A stretch of 53,559 nt of DNA. It comes from UBA7398 sp947491605 (GTDB lineage Bacteria > Actinomycetota > Actinomycetes > Nanopelagicales > Nanopelagicaceae). The stretch lies in the NCBI GenBank assembly GCA_947491605.1, contig CANLJW010000004.1, positions 1 through 53,559 of the forward strand, in the 5' to 3' direction. The first letter of the stretch is position 1. Every line of letters starts with the position of its first letter. This document shows positions 26,601 through 34,891 of the stretch, in pieces. Made by a program: the position numbers and the translations under genes. The notes beneath the pieces are model-generated. The model did no database searches. It was given only the letters and a program-made list of their open reading frames with translations, and was not told the DNA's origin.

Positions 26601-27182
26601 TAGATCTTGTACCCGAGCTAAATTTCCCTGCATGGAATCGAGTTTTCGAAGCGCTTTCTCTTTTCGCTTTCTATGCTTAAGCACGCCAGCAGCTTCTTCA
26701 ATAAACCCACGACGTTCTTCCGGGTTTGCAGTAAGAATCGCATCAAGTTGCCCCTGGCCGACGATGACATGCATCTCTCGTCCAATTCCACTATCGCTTA
26801 GCAATTCTTGAATATCTAACAGCCGTGCACTTTCGCCATTGATTTGATATTCACTCTGACCATTACGGAAAAGAATTCGCGAGATCGTGACTTCGGTGTA
26901 ATCAATTGGGAGCGCGCCATCGCTGTTATCGATTGTTACGGAAACTTCAGCGCGACCTAATGGGGCTCGGCCAGATGTGCCTGCGAAAATTACATCTTCC
27001 ATCTTTCCGCCGCGCAAACTCTTTGCACCTTGTTCTCCCATAACCCAAGCAAGCGCATCTACAACGTTACTTTTCCCAGAACCGTTCGGACCCACCACAC
27101 AGGTGATGCCACGCTCGAATCTGAGCGTCGTCGGGGCTGCAAAGGACTTAAAGCCCTTTAAGGTAATGCTCTTCAAATACAT
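23640..27182 (-). CDS. smc: Chromosome segregation protein SMC
   Basis: An SMC ATPase of 1180 residues that organises and segregates the chromosome with ScpA and ScpB (not in this window). Walker A is GPNGSGKS at residues 31-38. Two long coiled coils rich in Glu, Ala and Arg flank a hinge (roughly 500-670), and the C-terminal head holds LSGGERSLTAVALL and the Walker B PFYVLDEVEAALDD. The size is normal. It sits upstream of ftsY, as in many Gram-positive bacteria; the acylphosphatase gene often between smc and mutM in actinobacteria is absent. Confidence 0.97.
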   Translation of the reverse strand: MYLKSITLKGFKSFAAPTTLRFERGITCVVGPNGSGKSNVVDALAWVMGEQGAKSLRGGKMEDVIFAGTSGRAPLGRAEVSVTIDNSDGALPIDYTEVTISRILFRNGQSEYQINGESARLLDIQELLSDSGIGREMHVIVGQGQLDAILTANPEERRGFIEEAAGVLKHRKRKEKALRKLDSMQGNLARVQDLTVELRRQLKPLGKQAEVAKKAATIQADVRDARLRLLADDLIALQSTINAEVADETSLRARKSIVDNDLEKFRNREIEIDQISATENPELSKAQENYYQLTSQREKLRGTQNLASERARFLAEEAEEARSSGRDPVALEEEARVLRAEEELLNANLDRSRNELTSASNQLLQLETLLKAEEDGVAAALRAIADLREGTARQEGHIKSLNSRIESGNAEITRLSRAKDEAQERADHAQHEFATLESEIAGLGAGELNLDANFEKNKSDLNSAKSELERITAELNKVERDKSGAEAKLDALRQVTMHRDGSGALLTNTRGIEVRGSLASLILIDNGWEKAIAAALGTLSDAIVVADLRGAVSALAYLKSESAGSADVLIIGSPDLTISQLPAGLTALSSKVSSSSLGRVLASLLSGCVAAETLDQAGEIVTANPNVTAITRDGDIVSQFKARGGSTVKNSLIEINAMISDAETDFTRCSHLSDRLKFEFSRSEENMRSVQSNFEVALAKLNESDAKMAGIAEQMAAAGQGVKSANAEIERIKAAIAEASISIETDRRELEIAEAKFNNNEEAKEPDTSMLESLRSRVATSRALEVEARLKLRTEEERVAAITRRASDLENAAKTEREAASRSISRREARARGAVTAQAIADTAYEALIQIEVSISRAATERERLENSRTEREGETLAIRAQIRELASELEQLTSSVHRDEIARAEQRLRIEQLEQRAVEEYGVDIPVLLAEYNPEKDVPTFIETETGEIIQGDFIPYRRDQQEKRLASAERQLALLGRINPLALEEYSSLEERLRYLAEQLEDLKKSRKDLLDIIKEVDDKVQEIFLQAFKDTAREFEIIFARLFPGGEGRLILTDPDDPLTSGVDVEARPPGKRIKRLSLLSGGERSLTAVALLIAIFKARPSPFYVLDEVEAALDDTNLGRLLGVLEELRAASQLIIITHQKRTMEIGDALYGVTMRGDGVSEVISQRLREVEPETV

Positions 27183-27254
27183 GGGGAAAACCTATCGCCC
27201 CAACCCATAAAGAACGGGTCATTCCGCCCGCTTGTCGGGTTTCTCACCTATTTT

Positions 27255-28106
27255 TTAAACTTTCCGCTTTTTCGACCTTCGATTTACCTGACACTTTGGA
27301 CAGAAATGTGATGAGCGATTAGCAAAGGCAATTCGGCGGATTTCGCTCCCGCATCGAGAACATGGCTCCCCATCTTGACCGTACGCACAAAGTTCAATAT
27401 CGAAATATCCACTTTCGCCATTTACGTTCTTGTACTGCTCATCAAAAGATGTTCCGCCAGCTTTTAACGCTGCGCCCATTACTTCTGCTACCGAATCTAA
27501 TAAGAGCTCTAACTCAAGATCTGTTAACTCTGAACACGCTCGCTCCGGATGAATTTTTGCTAGCCATAAAGATTCATCTGCGTAGATATTTCCTACTCCA
27601 CTCATAATCTCTTGGTTTAATAACGCGCGCTTAATTTCGGTCTTCCGCTGTAAGAAATTAGCTTTAACGTCGTTGCGATTGAACTTTGGATCAAAAATAT
27701 CTAGCGCGATATGCGCTGCAGAATTTGGAATCCCAGCGCTACTTTGATCGACGCTAAGCCAACCAAAAGTTCGCTGGTCGATAAATCGTACTTCAAACGC
27801 TTTTGTATTTAGTGAAATTCTAATCCGCATATGTTTTTCTACCTTGGCATTTCGTTCACTAACTATGAATTGCCCACTCATCCCAAGGTGTGCCAGCAAA
27901 ACTTCAGGGCGATTAAGTTCCAACCATAAGAATTTTCCACGTCTATTCACGCTAATAATTTTCGATCCGGTAAGAGAATCAAGTGGGGCAATAGATTTTG
28001 GATTTGTGGCTCTGGGATGAAAAACTTCAACTTTACTTATTTTTTTACCTAAAATACTCTGCTCTAAGCCCAGACGTACCGTTTCAACTTCTGGTAATTC
28101 AGGCAC
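27255..28106 (-). CDS. mutM: Formamidopyrimidine-DNA glycosylase
   Basis: A base-excision repair glycosylase/lyase for oxidised purines such as 8-oxoguanine. I use the GTG at 28106 because the mature protein must begin PELPEVE, with Pro2 as the nucleophile and Glu3; the longer open frame adds eleven residues that would block this. The length is 283 residues. A C-terminal zinc finger with four cysteines (CSRC and CPKC) flanks the IRRIAFANRSSHF region. It overlaps the end of rnc by eight bases. Confidence 0.95.
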   Translation of the reverse strand: MPELPEVETVRLGLEQSILGKKISKVEVFHPRATNPKSIAPLDSLTGSKIISVNRRGKFLWLELNRPEVLLAHLGMSGQFIVSERNAKVEKHMRIRISLNTKAFEVRFIDQRTFGWLSVDQSSAGIPNSAAHIALDIFDPKFNRNDVKANFLQRKTEIKRALLNQEIMSGVGNIYADESLWLAKIHPERACSELTDLELELLLDSVAEVMGAALKAGGTSFDEQYKNVNGESGYFDIELCAYGQDGEPCSRCGSEIRRIAFANRSSHFCPKCQVNRRSKKRKV

Positions 28107-28785
28107 TTTCGTTTCCACGAGATAGTTCTTCGAAAGCAACGCGTGCAGCTATCTGTTCAGCTTCGCGTTTACTCTTGCCGCTTCCTGCCGGAAAAGTTTT
28201 TCCATTAACAATAACAACAGCTACGAAATCTTTATCGTGGTCCGGTCCGGATTCAGTTATTTGATATTCGGGTACGCCTAATCCAGCTGCAGCTACCAAT
28301 TCTTGTAACGCGGTTTTTCCATCCAGACCCGCACCACGTTCTACCGCTTCCGCAATTACACCTTCCATAAGTCGAAGTACGACTGCGGTTGTAACTTCAT
28401 ATCCATGATCTAAATAAATTGCGCCGACAAGTGCTTCAAAAGCATCCGCCAAAATTGAATTCTTGTCGCGCCCGCCAGTATTTTCTTCACCTTTGCCAAT
28501 TTTTAAATTTTCACCAAGTTTTAAATCGCGCGCTATTTGGGCGAGCGCTCTCATATTTACTACGCCAGATCGGAGCGGTGACAATCTGCTTTCATCAAGA
28601 TCTGGGAATCTTTCATAAAGCGCTTCGGTAACAACTAATCCAAGAACGCTATCGCCAAGAAATTCCATACGTTCATTAGTTGGTAATCCACCAGATTCAT
28701 ATGCAAACGAGCGGTGAGTTAGCGCGAGATCAAGTAGATCTAGCCTTACCGAGATCCCTAGCTTTTCAGCTAATTGGGAATTCAG
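28099..28785 (-). CDS. rnc: Ribonuclease III, probably with a CTG start codon
   Basis: A double-strand-specific RNase for rRNA and mRNA maturation. The catalytic signature NERMEFLGDS is at residues 37-46 when read from CTG 28785, preceded by the conserved LTHRSFAYE, and the C-terminal third is a dsRNA-binding domain ending SGKSKREAEQIAARVAFEEL. In this frame the first stop upstream is at about 28818 and there is no ATG, GTG or TTG before the ATG at 28668, which would delete LTHRS. CTG 28785 has an AGAGG site seven bases upstream and lies two bases after the rpmF stop. The product is 228 residues, normal for the family. Confidence 0.85.
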   Translation of the reverse strand: MNSQLAEKLGISVRLDLLDLALTHRSFAYESGGLPTNERMEFLGDSVLGLVVTEALYERFPDLDESRLSPLRSGVVNMRALAQIARDLKLGENLKIGKGEENTGGRDKNSILADAFEALVGAIYLDHGYEVTTAVVLRLMEGVIAEAVERGAGLDGKTALQELVAAAGLGVPEYQITESGPDHDKDFVAVVIVNGKTFPAGSGKSKREAEQIAARVAFEELSRGNESA

Positions 28786-28787
28786 AG

Positions 28788-28961
28788 TTAAACCTCTAGA
28801 ACTTGGCGGCGGTTATAAGTACCGCACGTTGGACAAGCAGTGTGTTGCAATTTTGGTTGTTGGCATTGATCGCAAGTTGCAATTGCAGCGGGTGTGGTCT
28901 TCCATTGGCTGCGACGGGAACGCGTGCGCGAGCGGGACATCTTTCGCTTTGGTAGTGGCAC
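28788..28961 (-). CDS. rpmF: 50S ribosomal protein L32
   Basis: L32, a small protein of the large subunit (57 residues). The GTG start at 28961 gives MPLPKRKMSRSRTRSRRSQW, the family N-terminus, with AAGGAG six bases upstream; upstream in-frame codons are not part of the family. Four cysteines (CDQC and CPTC) make this the zinc-binding form. It is upstream of rnc, whose start appears to be coupled to its stop codon. Confidence 0.95.
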   Translation of the reverse strand: MPLPKRKMSRSRTRSRRSQWKTTPAAIATCDQCQQPKLQHTACPTCGTYNRRQVLEV

Positions 28962-29040
28962 TTTGTTCTCCTTGTTATAACGGCAATCTTTTACGAGGGC
29001 GTAAGTATCCCCCATAAGGCAGGCTTTTGTAAAAACGGGG

Positions 29041-29643
29041 CTATTTCTTGGTGACCTCTGGGTTTTTCCCGTTCGAACTATCCCAATTGGCTAGCCCAGT
29101 CCAACGGGCATCAATGACCTCATGTTCATGGTTATCTGGAAGCGATTCCCATTTTTCGCCGCAGGTTACACAAAGTCCCTCGCACTCTTCATCGCAGAGC
29201 GGATTTATTGGTAACGCAAGAACTATTGCGTCTCGAATTGGTGTTTCCAAGTTGAGGAAATCACCGACCAGGAAGAAGGCGTCGTCAACATCAAGATCAT
29301 CAGTATCAGTCGCCTTGGATTTCTGCTTTCGATCTGGTTTAGCTTCATATTCAAAGAGCTCTTGAAACATTTGATTAATCGGAAAAGTTATTGAATCTAA
29401 ACATCTAGTGCATTCACCGATTGCAACTGCGTGGACCTGGCCAGTTGCCAGAATTCCTTCATCAACTGATTCCAATCTAAGTCCTAATGAAACTGAACTT
29501 CCCGATGGGACGGAAAGCAAAGGAATTCCTAAATTATCCAATAATTTTATTTCCAGCGCTGCTTCGCGCATTTCACCGGCTCGGCGCGGTAAATCATGGG
29601 CATTGTAAAAAAATGGCGAATTTGTATTAATTTTCATCGACAT
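29041..29643 (-). CDS. yceD: DUF177 / YceD family protein
   Basis: A protein of about 200 residues of the DUF177 family, linked to 23S rRNA metabolism or ribosome assembly and usually located before rpmF, as here. The conserved parts are EGILATGQVHAVAIGECTRC near the middle and LPINPLCDEECEGLCVTCG towards the C-terminus; its several cysteines may bind a metal. Translation could start at either of two close ATG codons (MSM), with no strong ribosome site at either. Confidence 0.88.
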   Translation of the reverse strand: MSMKINTNSPFFYNAHDLPRRAGEMREAALEIKLLDNLGIPLLSVPSGSSVSLGLRLESVDEGILATGQVHAVAIGECTRCLDSITFPINQMFQELFEYEAKPDRKQKSKATDTDDLDVDDAFFLVGDFLNLETPIRDAIVLALPINPLCDEECEGLCVTCGEKWESLPDNHEHEVIDARWTGLANWDSSNGKNPEVTKK

Positions 29644-29653
29644 GATTTATAAG

Positions 29654-30139
29654 TTAGTCGCGTAGTTGTGAAAGTACATCTTTATCGCTTGCGCCAGCAA
29701 GCCGTTCTCTCCCGCGGTTAATCGCATCTAGCGTCTTGTTTAATATAACTTCTAGCGTGGCGAGTCTGGAATCAATGTATGCATCAACGTCCTCGCGTTG
29801 CGATTCATTAGCCAATGTCGCTTCATCAAGAATTCTCGAAGATTCTTCGCGTGCTGCGGAAACGATTGCGGTCTGTTCCACCATTCGTGAAACTTCTTCG
29901 CGTGCATGAGCAATTAATTGTTCAGCACTGGCTTGACCATCTTCAATAATTGCATCACGACTAGCCAAAAGATCTTGGGCGGATTCCAAATCTCGAGGGA
30001 GGGCTGCTTTAACTTCGTTAAGGATTTCCAAAAGTTCGCCGCGATGAACTACGCAGGATGCGGAAAGCGGAACTGATCGGGCTTCCTCCACCGTTGTAAT
30101 CGCTGAAAGTAATTTCTCAATTGCGTCCATGTTCACCAT
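29654..30139 (-). CDS. DivIVA-like coiled-coil protein (Rv2927c type)
   Basis: A 161-residue protein dominated by acidic and Ala-rich helices with heptad spacing (roughly residues 50-140), no membrane segment and no enzyme motif. It resembles the ATP-synthase-B/DivIVA-like proteins found between coaD and DUF177 in actinobacteria. Its role is unknown; a cell-envelope or division scaffold has been proposed for related proteins. The start overlaps the coaD end by 23 bases; ATG 30130 (MDAIEKLL) is an alternative to 30139. Confidence 0.65.
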   Translation of the reverse strand: MVNMDAIEKLLSAITTVEEARSVPLSASCVVHRGELLEILNEVKAALPRDLESAQDLLASRDAIIEDGQASAEQLIAHAREEVSRMVEQTAIVSAAREESSRILDEATLANESQREDVDAYIDSRLATLEVILNKTLDAINRGRERLAGASDKDVLSQLRD

Positions 30140-30614
30140 TTTCCAATAAACGTGCTTTTACTAGGGTCAATACTTTTGGTGGGATTAAGGCTGAAACATC
30201 GCCGCCGTAAGTTGCAATCTCTTTAACGAGCGACGAAGAGAGAAATGAATAAGCTGGAGTCGTTGCCATAAACAAGGTATCAACCTCTTTTAATTGCAAG
30301 TTCATTTGTGCCATTTGAAGCTCATAATCAAAGTCACTGACGGCGCGAAGTCCCTTAACAATTGCTGAAACTTTATGCTCGCTACAGAAATCAACCAATA
30401 ACCCAGACCAAGAATCTACTTTTACATTCTTATATTTAGCCGTAACCTCAGTAATCATTTCGATTCGTTCAGCTACGTTAAACAGGCTCGCTTTAGTTCG
30501 ATTTACTAATACCGCAACAATGACTTCATCAAATAATCCGCTGGCGCGCTCGATAACATCGAGATGCCCATAAGTGATTGGGTCGAAAGATCCAGGGCAG
30601 ACGGCGCGCTTCAT
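30117..30614 (-). CDS. coaD: Phosphopantetheine adenylyltransferase
   Basis: Fourth step of coenzyme A synthesis, joining 4'-phosphopantetheine and ATP to dephospho-CoA. The 165-residue protein begins MKRAVCPGSFDPITYGHLDV with the nucleotidyltransferase motif T-x-GH, and has SSSLVKEIATYGGDVS, equivalent to the ISSTxVR motif. Normal length and adjacent to rsmD, a common pairing. Confidence 0.95.
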   Translation of the reverse strand: MKRAVCPGSFDPITYGHLDVIERASGLFDEVIVAVLVNRTKASLFNVAERIEMITEVTAKYKNVKVDSWSGLLVDFCSEHKVSAIVKGLRAVSDFDYELQMAQMNLQLKEVDTLFMATTPAYSFLSSSLVKEIATYGGDVSALIPPKVLTLVKARLLENGEHGRN

Positions 30615-30642
30615 GTGAAAACGCTAGCAACAAATCGCGTGC

Positions 30643-31218
30643 TTATCCATTCCGAGAGGGAAATCCATAGTAAATCACCGCATGGCCGTATTTTCTAACC
30701 TTCAGCTCCGTAATTCCGCTTGGCCATAAGAATGGCTTGCTCTTTGAATCTCGCTCTACTGCGATGATGGAATTCGATTTTAATAATTTATTCTCAAGCA
30801 ATAATTCTAAATCACCAGTTAATAATTCATTAGCAAATTCATACGGCGGATCGATGAATATTGCATCGTATTGAATATTTATGTTAGTTTTCAAAAATCT
30901 TGCAACTGATGAATTAAAAACTTGATAGGTACCAGAGCCAACAATTTTTTCGAAAAGTTCCAAATTGCTCCTTGTAATCTGTACGGCGCTCTCTTCGTTT
31001 TCGACGGCATGAGTTAGCGCAGCTCCTCGGGAAAGCGCTTCCGCGCTAACCGCGCCAGAACCCGCATATAAATCTAAAAAATATTTATCAGTTAGCGCAC
31101 CAAGTTCGGATTCCAAAGTAGAAAAAAGCGCTTCTCGTGCGCGATCAGAGGTGGGGCGGGTATCACCTACGGGGGAATTTAAATTCCGCCCTTTTGCCAT
31201 TCCGGCGATAATTCTCAT
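30643..31218 (-). CDS. rsmD: 16S rRNA (guanine-966-N2)-methyltransferase
   Basis: A SAM-dependent methyltransferase of 191 residues. The N-terminal MRIIAGMAKGRNL and RPTSDRAREALFS, the SAM motif DLYAGSGAVSAEALSRGA, and the catalytic DPPYEF motif identify RsmD. It lies 18 bases after recG and 28 before coaD, the usual recG-rsmD-coaD order. Confidence 0.94.
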   Translation of the reverse strand: MRIIAGMAKGRNLNSPVGDTRPTSDRAREALFSTLESELGALTDKYFLDLYAGSGAVSAEALSRGAALTHAVENEESAVQITRSNLELFEKIVGSGTYQVFNSSVARFLKTNINIQYDAIFIDPPYEFANELLTGDLELLLENKLLKSNSIIAVERDSKSKPFLWPSGITELKVRKYGHAVIYYGFPSRNG

Positions 31219-31236
31219 TAGATTATTCTCTCAGAG

Positions 31237-33483
31237 TCAGCGTTTATCGATAAATGCTGCGCTTTCCAGCGCTTGCAATTCTGCTACTTCAACTTTTAAC
31301 AATGGGTTCTCTGACAAGTCTGGATCTTCATCAATTAATTTACTTGCAATCTCACGTGCGCTCTCAATTAGTTCTTCATCTCGCAACACTCTCAATAATC
31401 TTAAATGAGATCTGACGCCGGATTGAGAAGCTCCCAGCACATCACCTTCCCGGCGCTGTTCCAAATCAATTCGACTTAATTCAAATCCATCAAGAGTCGA
31501 AGCGACTGCATTTAATCGCTCCATTGCCAGACTTTCAGGAACCGCTTTTGAAACTAGCAGGCAGAGTCCAGGCGCACTTCCTCGACCTACTCGCCCCCTT
31601 AATTGATGTAATTGCGATACCCCAAATCTATCGGCATCCATAATCACCATCATGGTTGCATTTGGTACATCCACGCCAACTTCAATAACCGTTGTAGAAA
31701 TCAATACATCAATCTCTCCCCGTGAAAACTCTGACATTGTCTTATCTTTTACATCGGAAGCTAGCCGCCCGTGTAAAACCGCGATTCTAAGACCTTTTAA
31801 AGCGCCTTGCCCTAAGAGTGGATATAACTCAGAGACGGAAGCCATCGGGAATTTTTCGTTCTTTTCATTTTCTAATTCTTCATCGCCATCACCGCTCAAT
31901 CGTTTAACTCGCGCTAACGCTTCTGCGCTTAGCCCAAGTGCATTCATTGCATCCTCAGTTGAATCATCTTTGGCAATTCGTGGCGCCACAATATAAACCT
32001 GATGACCGATCGAAACTTCTTCGCGAATTCTCTGCCAGGCTCGCTCGATAAAGCCAGGCTTTTCTAATTCCGGTATTACGTGAGTTGTAATTGGGGATCT
32101 TCCAGCAGGTAACTCTCGGAGTGTCGACACATCTAAATCTCCAAATACCGTCATCGCAACCGTTCGTGGTATCGGCGTAGCTGTCATCACTAATACATGT
32201 GGTGGATTATTTGCTTTTGCTCGAAGCGCATCGCGTTGTTCTACCCCAAAGCGATGTTGTTCATCAACCACTATTAAACCTAAATCTTTAAATTCCACAT
32301 TCTCGCTAAGCAGAGCATGTGTACCGATTATTATTCCAGCTTCACCATTTTGCGCTTTTTGTAACGACTCTTTTCGCGCTGCACCACTTTGCGATCCAGT
32401 TAGTAAAACTATTTGAGTACCCCGTGCATCGCCACCGATTTGTCCAGCGCCTGCCAAATCCCCCAGCAAATTATGAAACGAGCGAAAATGTTGCGCCGCT
32501 AATACTTCCGTCGGAGCCAATAACGCAGCTTGGCCGCCAGAATCCAAAACTGCCAACATTGCGCGAAGCGCGATTATGGTCTTACCGGAGCCAACTTCAC
32601 CTTGTAGTAAGCGATACATCGGATGTGGCGCTGCAAGATCTTCTTCAATTTCTTTTGAAACTTCAATCTGGCCCGCCGTTAATTTAAAGGGCAATCTCTC
32701 ATCAAACGCTTCATGAAGACCGCCCGATCTAACTTTGCGAGATTCTGTAAAGAGCTTATGCAACTCAACTCTTCGCAAAACCAGCAATAATTGCAAAAGT
32801 AACGCCTCATCAAAAGTTAACCGCTTTCGCGCTAACTCTGCACTTTCCGGCGACTCCGGGTTATGAACTTGGACAAATGCTTCATGTAGCGTGGGAAAAC
32901 CCAACTTTTCTTTTATTGCACTTGGTAGGTAATCTGGAATCTCTTCTAGAGCTTCGACGGCCATCGCAGTGCATTGTGCGATTTTCCATGAAGGCAACTT
33001 TGCAGTTGCTGGATACATAGGTAAGTATTTACCTGCGAAATCTCCAATCGCAGAATCAACATCGTTGCCATCTGGAATAAGTTGATAATCCGGATGCGAT
33101 AGTTGTCGCTTGCCTTTATATAATCCAACTTTGCCCGCAAATAATCCTTGTCGACCAGATTGCAATTCCTTTTCGCGCCATGCTTGATTAAAAAATGTCA
33201 GCGAAAGTTTTGCGCGCCCGTCAGTCACAGTAACTTCCAGTATGCCGCCTTTGCGTCCTGGAATTTTCCGCACTTTTGCACTTTCTATCTCTGCAAGAAT
33301 CGTTACTTCTTCGCCTTCAACCAAACCTTGAATATCGGTCAGCTCACCTCGAGCCACATACCTGCGTGGGTAATGTCGGAGTAGATCTCCAAGAGTTTCA
33401 ATTCCAAGTTGGGTGATAAGAACTTTTGCAGTCCGGTCGCCAACGACCTTAATTATTGGAAGATTCAAAATACCGTTGGCCAT
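31237..33483 (-). CDS. recG: ATP-dependent DNA helicase RecG
   Basis: A superfamily 2 helicase (748 residues) that reverses stalled replication forks and branch-migrates Holliday junctions. The N-terminal wedge/OB region is followed by Walker A (GEVGSGKTIIA), motif II as DEQHRFGVEQRDAL, motif III MTATPIPRT and motif VI QLRGRVGRG. The C-terminal region has the expected TRG-like segment. The FakA/DAK2-type gene that usually precedes recG in actinobacteria is missing: rpmB is the divergent neighbour. Confidence 0.96.
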   Translation of the reverse strand: MANGILNLPIIKVVGDRTAKVLITQLGIETLGDLLRHYPRRYVARGELTDIQGLVEGEEVTILAEIESAKVRKIPGRKGGILEVTVTDGRAKLSLTFFNQAWREKELQSGRQGLFAGKVGLYKGKRQLSHPDYQLIPDGNDVDSAIGDFAGKYLPMYPATAKLPSWKIAQCTAMAVEALEEIPDYLPSAIKEKLGFPTLHEAFVQVHNPESPESAELARKRLTFDEALLLQLLLVLRRVELHKLFTESRKVRSGGLHEAFDERLPFKLTAGQIEVSKEIEEDLAAPHPMYRLLQGEVGSGKTIIALRAMLAVLDSGGQAALLAPTEVLAAQHFRSFHNLLGDLAGAGQIGGDARGTQIVLLTGSQSGAARKESLQKAQNGEAGIIIGTHALLSENVEFKDLGLIVVDEQHRFGVEQRDALRAKANNPPHVLVMTATPIPRTVAMTVFGDLDVSTLRELPAGRSPITTHVIPELEKPGFIERAWQRIREEVSIGHQVYIVAPRIAKDDSTEDAMNALGLSAEALARVKRLSGDGDEELENEKNEKFPMASVSELYPLLGQGALKGLRIAVLHGRLASDVKDKTMSEFSRGEIDVLISTTVIEVGVDVPNATMMVIMDADRFGVSQLHQLRGRVGRGSAPGLCLLVSKAVPESLAMERLNAVASTLDGFELSRIDLEQRREGDVLGASQSGVRSHLRLLRVLRDEELIESAREIASKLIDEDPDLSENPLLKVEVAELQALESAAFIDKR

Positions 33484-33595
33484 GCTTCATTCTCTCCAAA
33501 AAGATAGCGATTTCCCCGCTGAAACTTGGCGCGACTTGGGCAAATTGGCGAAAGGTGCTCCCTTCAGGCTAATCTTGCCCTCGCTTAACTAACTC

Positions 33596-33612
33596 CCCTC
33601 AAACCTTGAGGG
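33596..33612 (+). promoter_or_regulatory. Hairpin in the rpmB 5' region
   Basis: CCCTCAA and TTGAGGG form a perfect seven-pair stem around a three-base loop, 35 bases before the rpmB start. Only three T residues follow. It is either a leader hairpin or a weak terminator; no gene reads into it on the plus strand, which favours a leader role. The rest of the 33484-33647 gap holds the GGGAG ribosome site of rpmB and presumably the divergent promoters. Confidence 0.4.
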
Positions 33613-33647
33613 TTTAAAGAATTCAACATTACGCAGGGAGAAATACC

Positions 33648-33833
33648 GTGGCATCGACATGCGACATCTGTGGCAAGGGCCCCAGCTTTGGTAACAATGT
33701 TTCGCACTCAAAACGACGCACTCGCCGCCGCTGGAATCCAAATATTCAACGCATCCGCACCCTCGTTGGTGGATACACAAAGCGCCAAAATGTTTGCACT
33801 TCATGCATGAAAGCGAACAAAGTCTCCCGTTAA
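33648..33833 (+). CDS. rpmB: 50S ribosomal protein L28
   Basis: L28 (61 residues) begins MASTCDICGKGPSFGNNVSH from a GTG start with a GGGAG site seven bases upstream. Two Cys pairs, CDIC and CTSC, make it the zinc-binding form. It is convergent with thiL, with a single base between the stop codons. Confidence 0.95.
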   Translation: MASTCDICGKGPSFGNNVSHSKRRTRRRWNPNIQRIRTLVGGYTKRQNVCTSCMKANKVSR

Positions 33834-33834
33834 T

Positions 33835-34773
33835 TTAGAAGTGGGAATACCCAACTTCTTTAGGCAGTTCTCTTCCAACTATTTCCACATAATTTTTGCC
33901 ATGCGCTTTTACGGTTCCAATTTTAAAAGCCCCATGATTTTCGTAATCTGAATCAGCTGGAACTGTCGCCAAGAATTGATGGTCTTCACCGCCACTTAAA
34001 ACCCATTCCCAATGATCTGATGAAATTTCTCCGCCTAATTTCGTAATCTCGGAAAATCCTGCAAGTTTAGAAATTAATTCTGGATCAACCTCTAAAGTGA
34101 CGCTACTTGCCTTACCAATGTGGTTTGCCTCAGAGAGCAAACCATCACTTACATCGCACATTGAATTTGCAATCTTTACCAGTTTTTCAGCACTTGAATA
34201 TGGCGGATTAGGCTTCTTAAATTGCGAAATAGCTCTATCTGAATTAGCAAATCCTTTTTCCAATAAATTTAATCCCGCTCTCGACCAACCAGTTAGTCCG
34301 GTAATAACAACTACATCTCCAATTTTCGCACCACTGCGCTTCACCAGTTTAGTCGTTGCACCAACTGCAGTGATTGTGATCATCATTTTCTCTGATCTTG
34401 ATAAATCGCCACCGATTACTTGAGCACCAACTAAATCTGCTTCTGCTGCAATTCCTTCAGCTAATTCAAAAATCTCGTCACTGGCACCTTTTGGTATCGC
34501 TACTGCAACTAAAAGGAACTTTGGTACTCCCCCCATTGCATAAACATCAGCAAGATTAGCCGCAGCAACTTTCGCGCCGATTTCGCGGAGGCTAGACCAC
34601 TCTCTTTTAAAATGAATTCCTTCAATAGCGCAATCCGTTGTAAGTATTAGCGGCTCGTTTGTTGGAGCAATTACTGCACCATCATCACCAATTCCGAGAA
34701 TTAAATCCTTTGCATAGCGCCCGTTACGCGCAAATATTGTTGCGATCCGCTCGAGAATCTCACTCTCATTCAT
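33835..34773 (-). CDS. thiL: Thiamine-monophosphate kinase
   Basis: Last step of thiamine diphosphate synthesis, phosphorylating thiamine monophosphate. The 312-residue protein has the AIR-synthase-like fold with GIGDDGAVI near residue 26, TTDCAIEGIHF, GGDLSRSEKM and DVSDGLLSEA. No other thiamine gene is near; the product is the cofactor for dxs. It sits next to recG/rpmB as in other actinobacteria. Confidence 0.94.
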   Translation of the reverse strand: MNESEILERIATIFARNGRYAKDLILGIGDDGAVIAPTNEPLILTTDCAIEGIHFKREWSSLREIGAKVAAANLADVYAMGGVPKFLLVAVAIPKGASDEIFELAEGIAAEADLVGAQVIGGDLSRSEKMMITITAVGATTKLVKRSGAKIGDVVVITGLTGWSRAGLNLLEKGFANSDRAISQFKKPNPPYSSAEKLVKIANSMCDVSDGLLSEANHIGKASSVTLEVDPELISKLAGFSEITKLGGEISSDHWEWVLSGGEDHQFLATVPADSDYENHGAFKIGTVKAHGKNYVEIVGRELPKEVGYSHF

Positions 34774-34891
34774 GCGCGCTATTGCCTGCTTTCGTTTTAC
34801 TCAGAATAACTAGTTCCCTTGGATAGCCTAGATGCGCTAGTGTCAGAAACGCACAGTAGATAGAAGTTTAGCCAAACGGAGGAATTAAAAC

